Assembly (NCBI GenBank): GCA_018671635.1
Contig: JABHHG010000108.1
Coordinates: 1 to 5,691 of the forward strand
Direction of reading: 5' to 3'
Source of the DNA: Fidelibacterota bacterium
GTDB lineage: Bacteria; Fidelibacterota; Marinisomatia; SCGC-AAA003-L08; D37C17
Length of the DNA stretch: 5,691 nt
Shown here: positions 4,934 to 5,691 of the stretch, in pieces
Layout: each line of letters begins with the position of its first letter
How positions within the stretch are numbered: the first letter of the stretch is position 1
The notes under the pieces: generated by a model
What the model was told of the DNA's origin: nothing
Seen by the model: the letters and a program-made list of their open reading frames with translations, nothing else
Database searches by the model: none
Program-made: the position numbers and the translations under genes

Positions 4934-5691
4934 ATGAAGACTTTAAAATTACAACTCATTATACTTTTAACATTTGCACTAAGTTTTGCTGCAAATCAAA
5001 TTTCAGACACGGTAACACTTCATGCAGAGAGTGCTCCCCTTGCATCTGTGCTGGCCATGTTGGCTGAAGAAAGTGGATACAATATTGTAACGGGATCCAG
5101 TGTGAACGATAAGGAGAAATTAACGATTCACTTGACCGATGTTCAAATTGATCAAGCGATAAACTTGGTAGTCCGGGCTTCTGGACTCAGTTATGAAATC
5201 GTTGGAAATTCAATTCTTGTAGCCAATCGTTCTAACATTATGGAAGATGTTGGCGTTAAACCCCATGTGATTACATTGCAATATGCAAATCCCGATGAAA
5301 TCGTCGGATTACTCAGTAATGTAACTTCACAGATTACCGTAGAAAAATCAGGCAATCGACTGCTTATTCATGCAAGTCCAAAGAAAATTGCGGAGATAGA
5401 AGAAATTATTAAAAAAATTGATGTGCCTGCATTACAGATTATGTTAGAAGCCAAACTGATTGAAGTATCCATGTCTGACCAAGAGACTATGGGGTTGGAT
5501 TGGGCAAAACTAGCAAAACTCGGCTATATTGTGACAGAAGCGGGTTCACCCATTGAATTTGTTGGAGGCGCCACTTCTGGTTCATTAATTCCAGGCTTAA
5601 GTGTTAGCCAAGACGAAAATGGAAATGTACTTGAACTACTTGCCCCTGAGAAACCAGGACTATCTGATGAAATGTATTTCCAACGATTTTC
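4934..5691 (+). CDS. pilQ: PilQ-like secretin, outer-membrane channel (3' partial)
   Basis: The frame runs open to the right edge, showing 252 residues of the N-terminus. Secretins form the multimeric outer-membrane channel through which the pilus passes. A signal peptide occupies 1 to about 19 (MKTLKLQ, then a hydrophobic core, ending LSFA before ANQ); there is no lipobox cysteine. Residues about 25-97 look like an STN (N0) domain: VTLHAESAPLASVLAMLAEE (27-46), YNIVTG (49-54), LTIHLTDVQIDQAINLV (63-79) and YEIVGNSILVA (87-97). Residues about 109-165 form an N1 (NolW-type) domain: HVITLQYANPDEIVGLLS (111-128), then NRLLIHASPKKIAEIEEII (141-159) and KKIDVP (160-165). The barrel domain begins with LQIMLEAKLIEVSM (167-180) and MGLDW (186-190), typical of secretins, followed by a loop region rich in Gly and Ser. 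No AMIN domain is present before STN, unlike proteobacterial PilQ. Family membership is very secure; the specific T4P role comes from the neighbours. Confidence 0.93.
   Translation, partial: MKTLKLQLIILLTFALSFAANQISDTVTLHAESAPLASVLAMLAEESGYNIVTGSSVNDKEKLTIHLTDVQIDQAINLVVRASGLSYEIVGNSILVANRSNIMEDVGVKPHVITLQYANPDEIVGLLSNVTSQITVEKSGNRLLIHASPKKIAEIEEIIKKIDVPALQIMLEAKLIEVSMSDQETMGLDWAKLAKLGYIVTEAGSPIEFVGGATSGSLIPGLSVSQDENGNVLELLAPEKPGLSDEMYFQRF

Noticed and set aside
1..5691. Classical type II secretion locus
   Set aside because: PilM and PilN are separate genes with PilM-specific motifs rather than a fused GspL, and no GspD-type N2 and N3 domains are visible in the secretin portion; only the connector protein looks GspC-like.
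1..5691. tRNA, rRNA, CRISPR, insertion sequence or rho-independent terminator
   Set aside because: Coding sequence fills almost the whole window, spacers are at most 17 bases, and no regular direct repeats or stem-loop plus T-run were seen.

Overview
The window is a tightly packed, single-strand (+) gene cluster from an AT-rich diderm bacterium. It encodes the inner-membrane platform and outer-membrane channel of a type IV pilus (T4P) or closely related type IV filament machine. A secretin with a signal peptide implies an outer membrane. The gene set (separate PilM and PilN, then PilO, then a GspC/PilP-like protein, then secretin) favours T4P over a classical type II secretion system, where the PilM and PilN parts are fused as GspL. 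I cannot assign the species. The large DUF4900-like protein beside pilMNO and the AT-rich base use would suit a marine or sediment FCB-group lineage (for example Marinimicrobia-like), but that is a low-confidence guess.

Layout: 1-2201 is the 3' part of a large Cys-, Gly- and Asn-rich protein with a DUF4900-like C-terminal half; the frame is open to the left edge. At 2208-3272 is pilM (actin-like cytoplasmic ATPase). At 3269-3874 is pilN, starting inside the pilM stop (ATGA). At 3877-4422 is pilO, with a TTG start. At 4431-4916 is a small bitopic protein in the pilP position, also with a TTG start, whose C-terminus resembles the GspC/PilP homology region. At 4934-5691+ is the secretin (pilQ-like), cut by the right edge after the STN domain, one N1-type domain and the beginning of the barrel domain.

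There are no intergenic gaps above 20 bases, no terminator and no visible internal promoter, so the genes are probably one transcription unit read from a promoter upstream of the window. Expected working model: PilM in the cytoplasm binds the N-terminal tail of PilN; PilN and PilO pair through their membrane-proximal coiled coils and periplasmic ferredoxin-like domains; the PilP/GspC-like protein links them to the periplasmic N domains of the secretin; the DUF4900-like protein is a candidate filament-associated or surface-exposed component.

The main points of interest are the large DUF4900-like protein placed at the head of an alignment-complex operon, the non-lipoprotein GspC-like substitute for PilP, a secretin without AMIN domains, two consecutive obligatory TTG starts, and an Asp-to-Asn change in the PilM phosphate-2 motif. 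No RNA genes, CRISPR arrays, insertion sequences or long repeats were seen.
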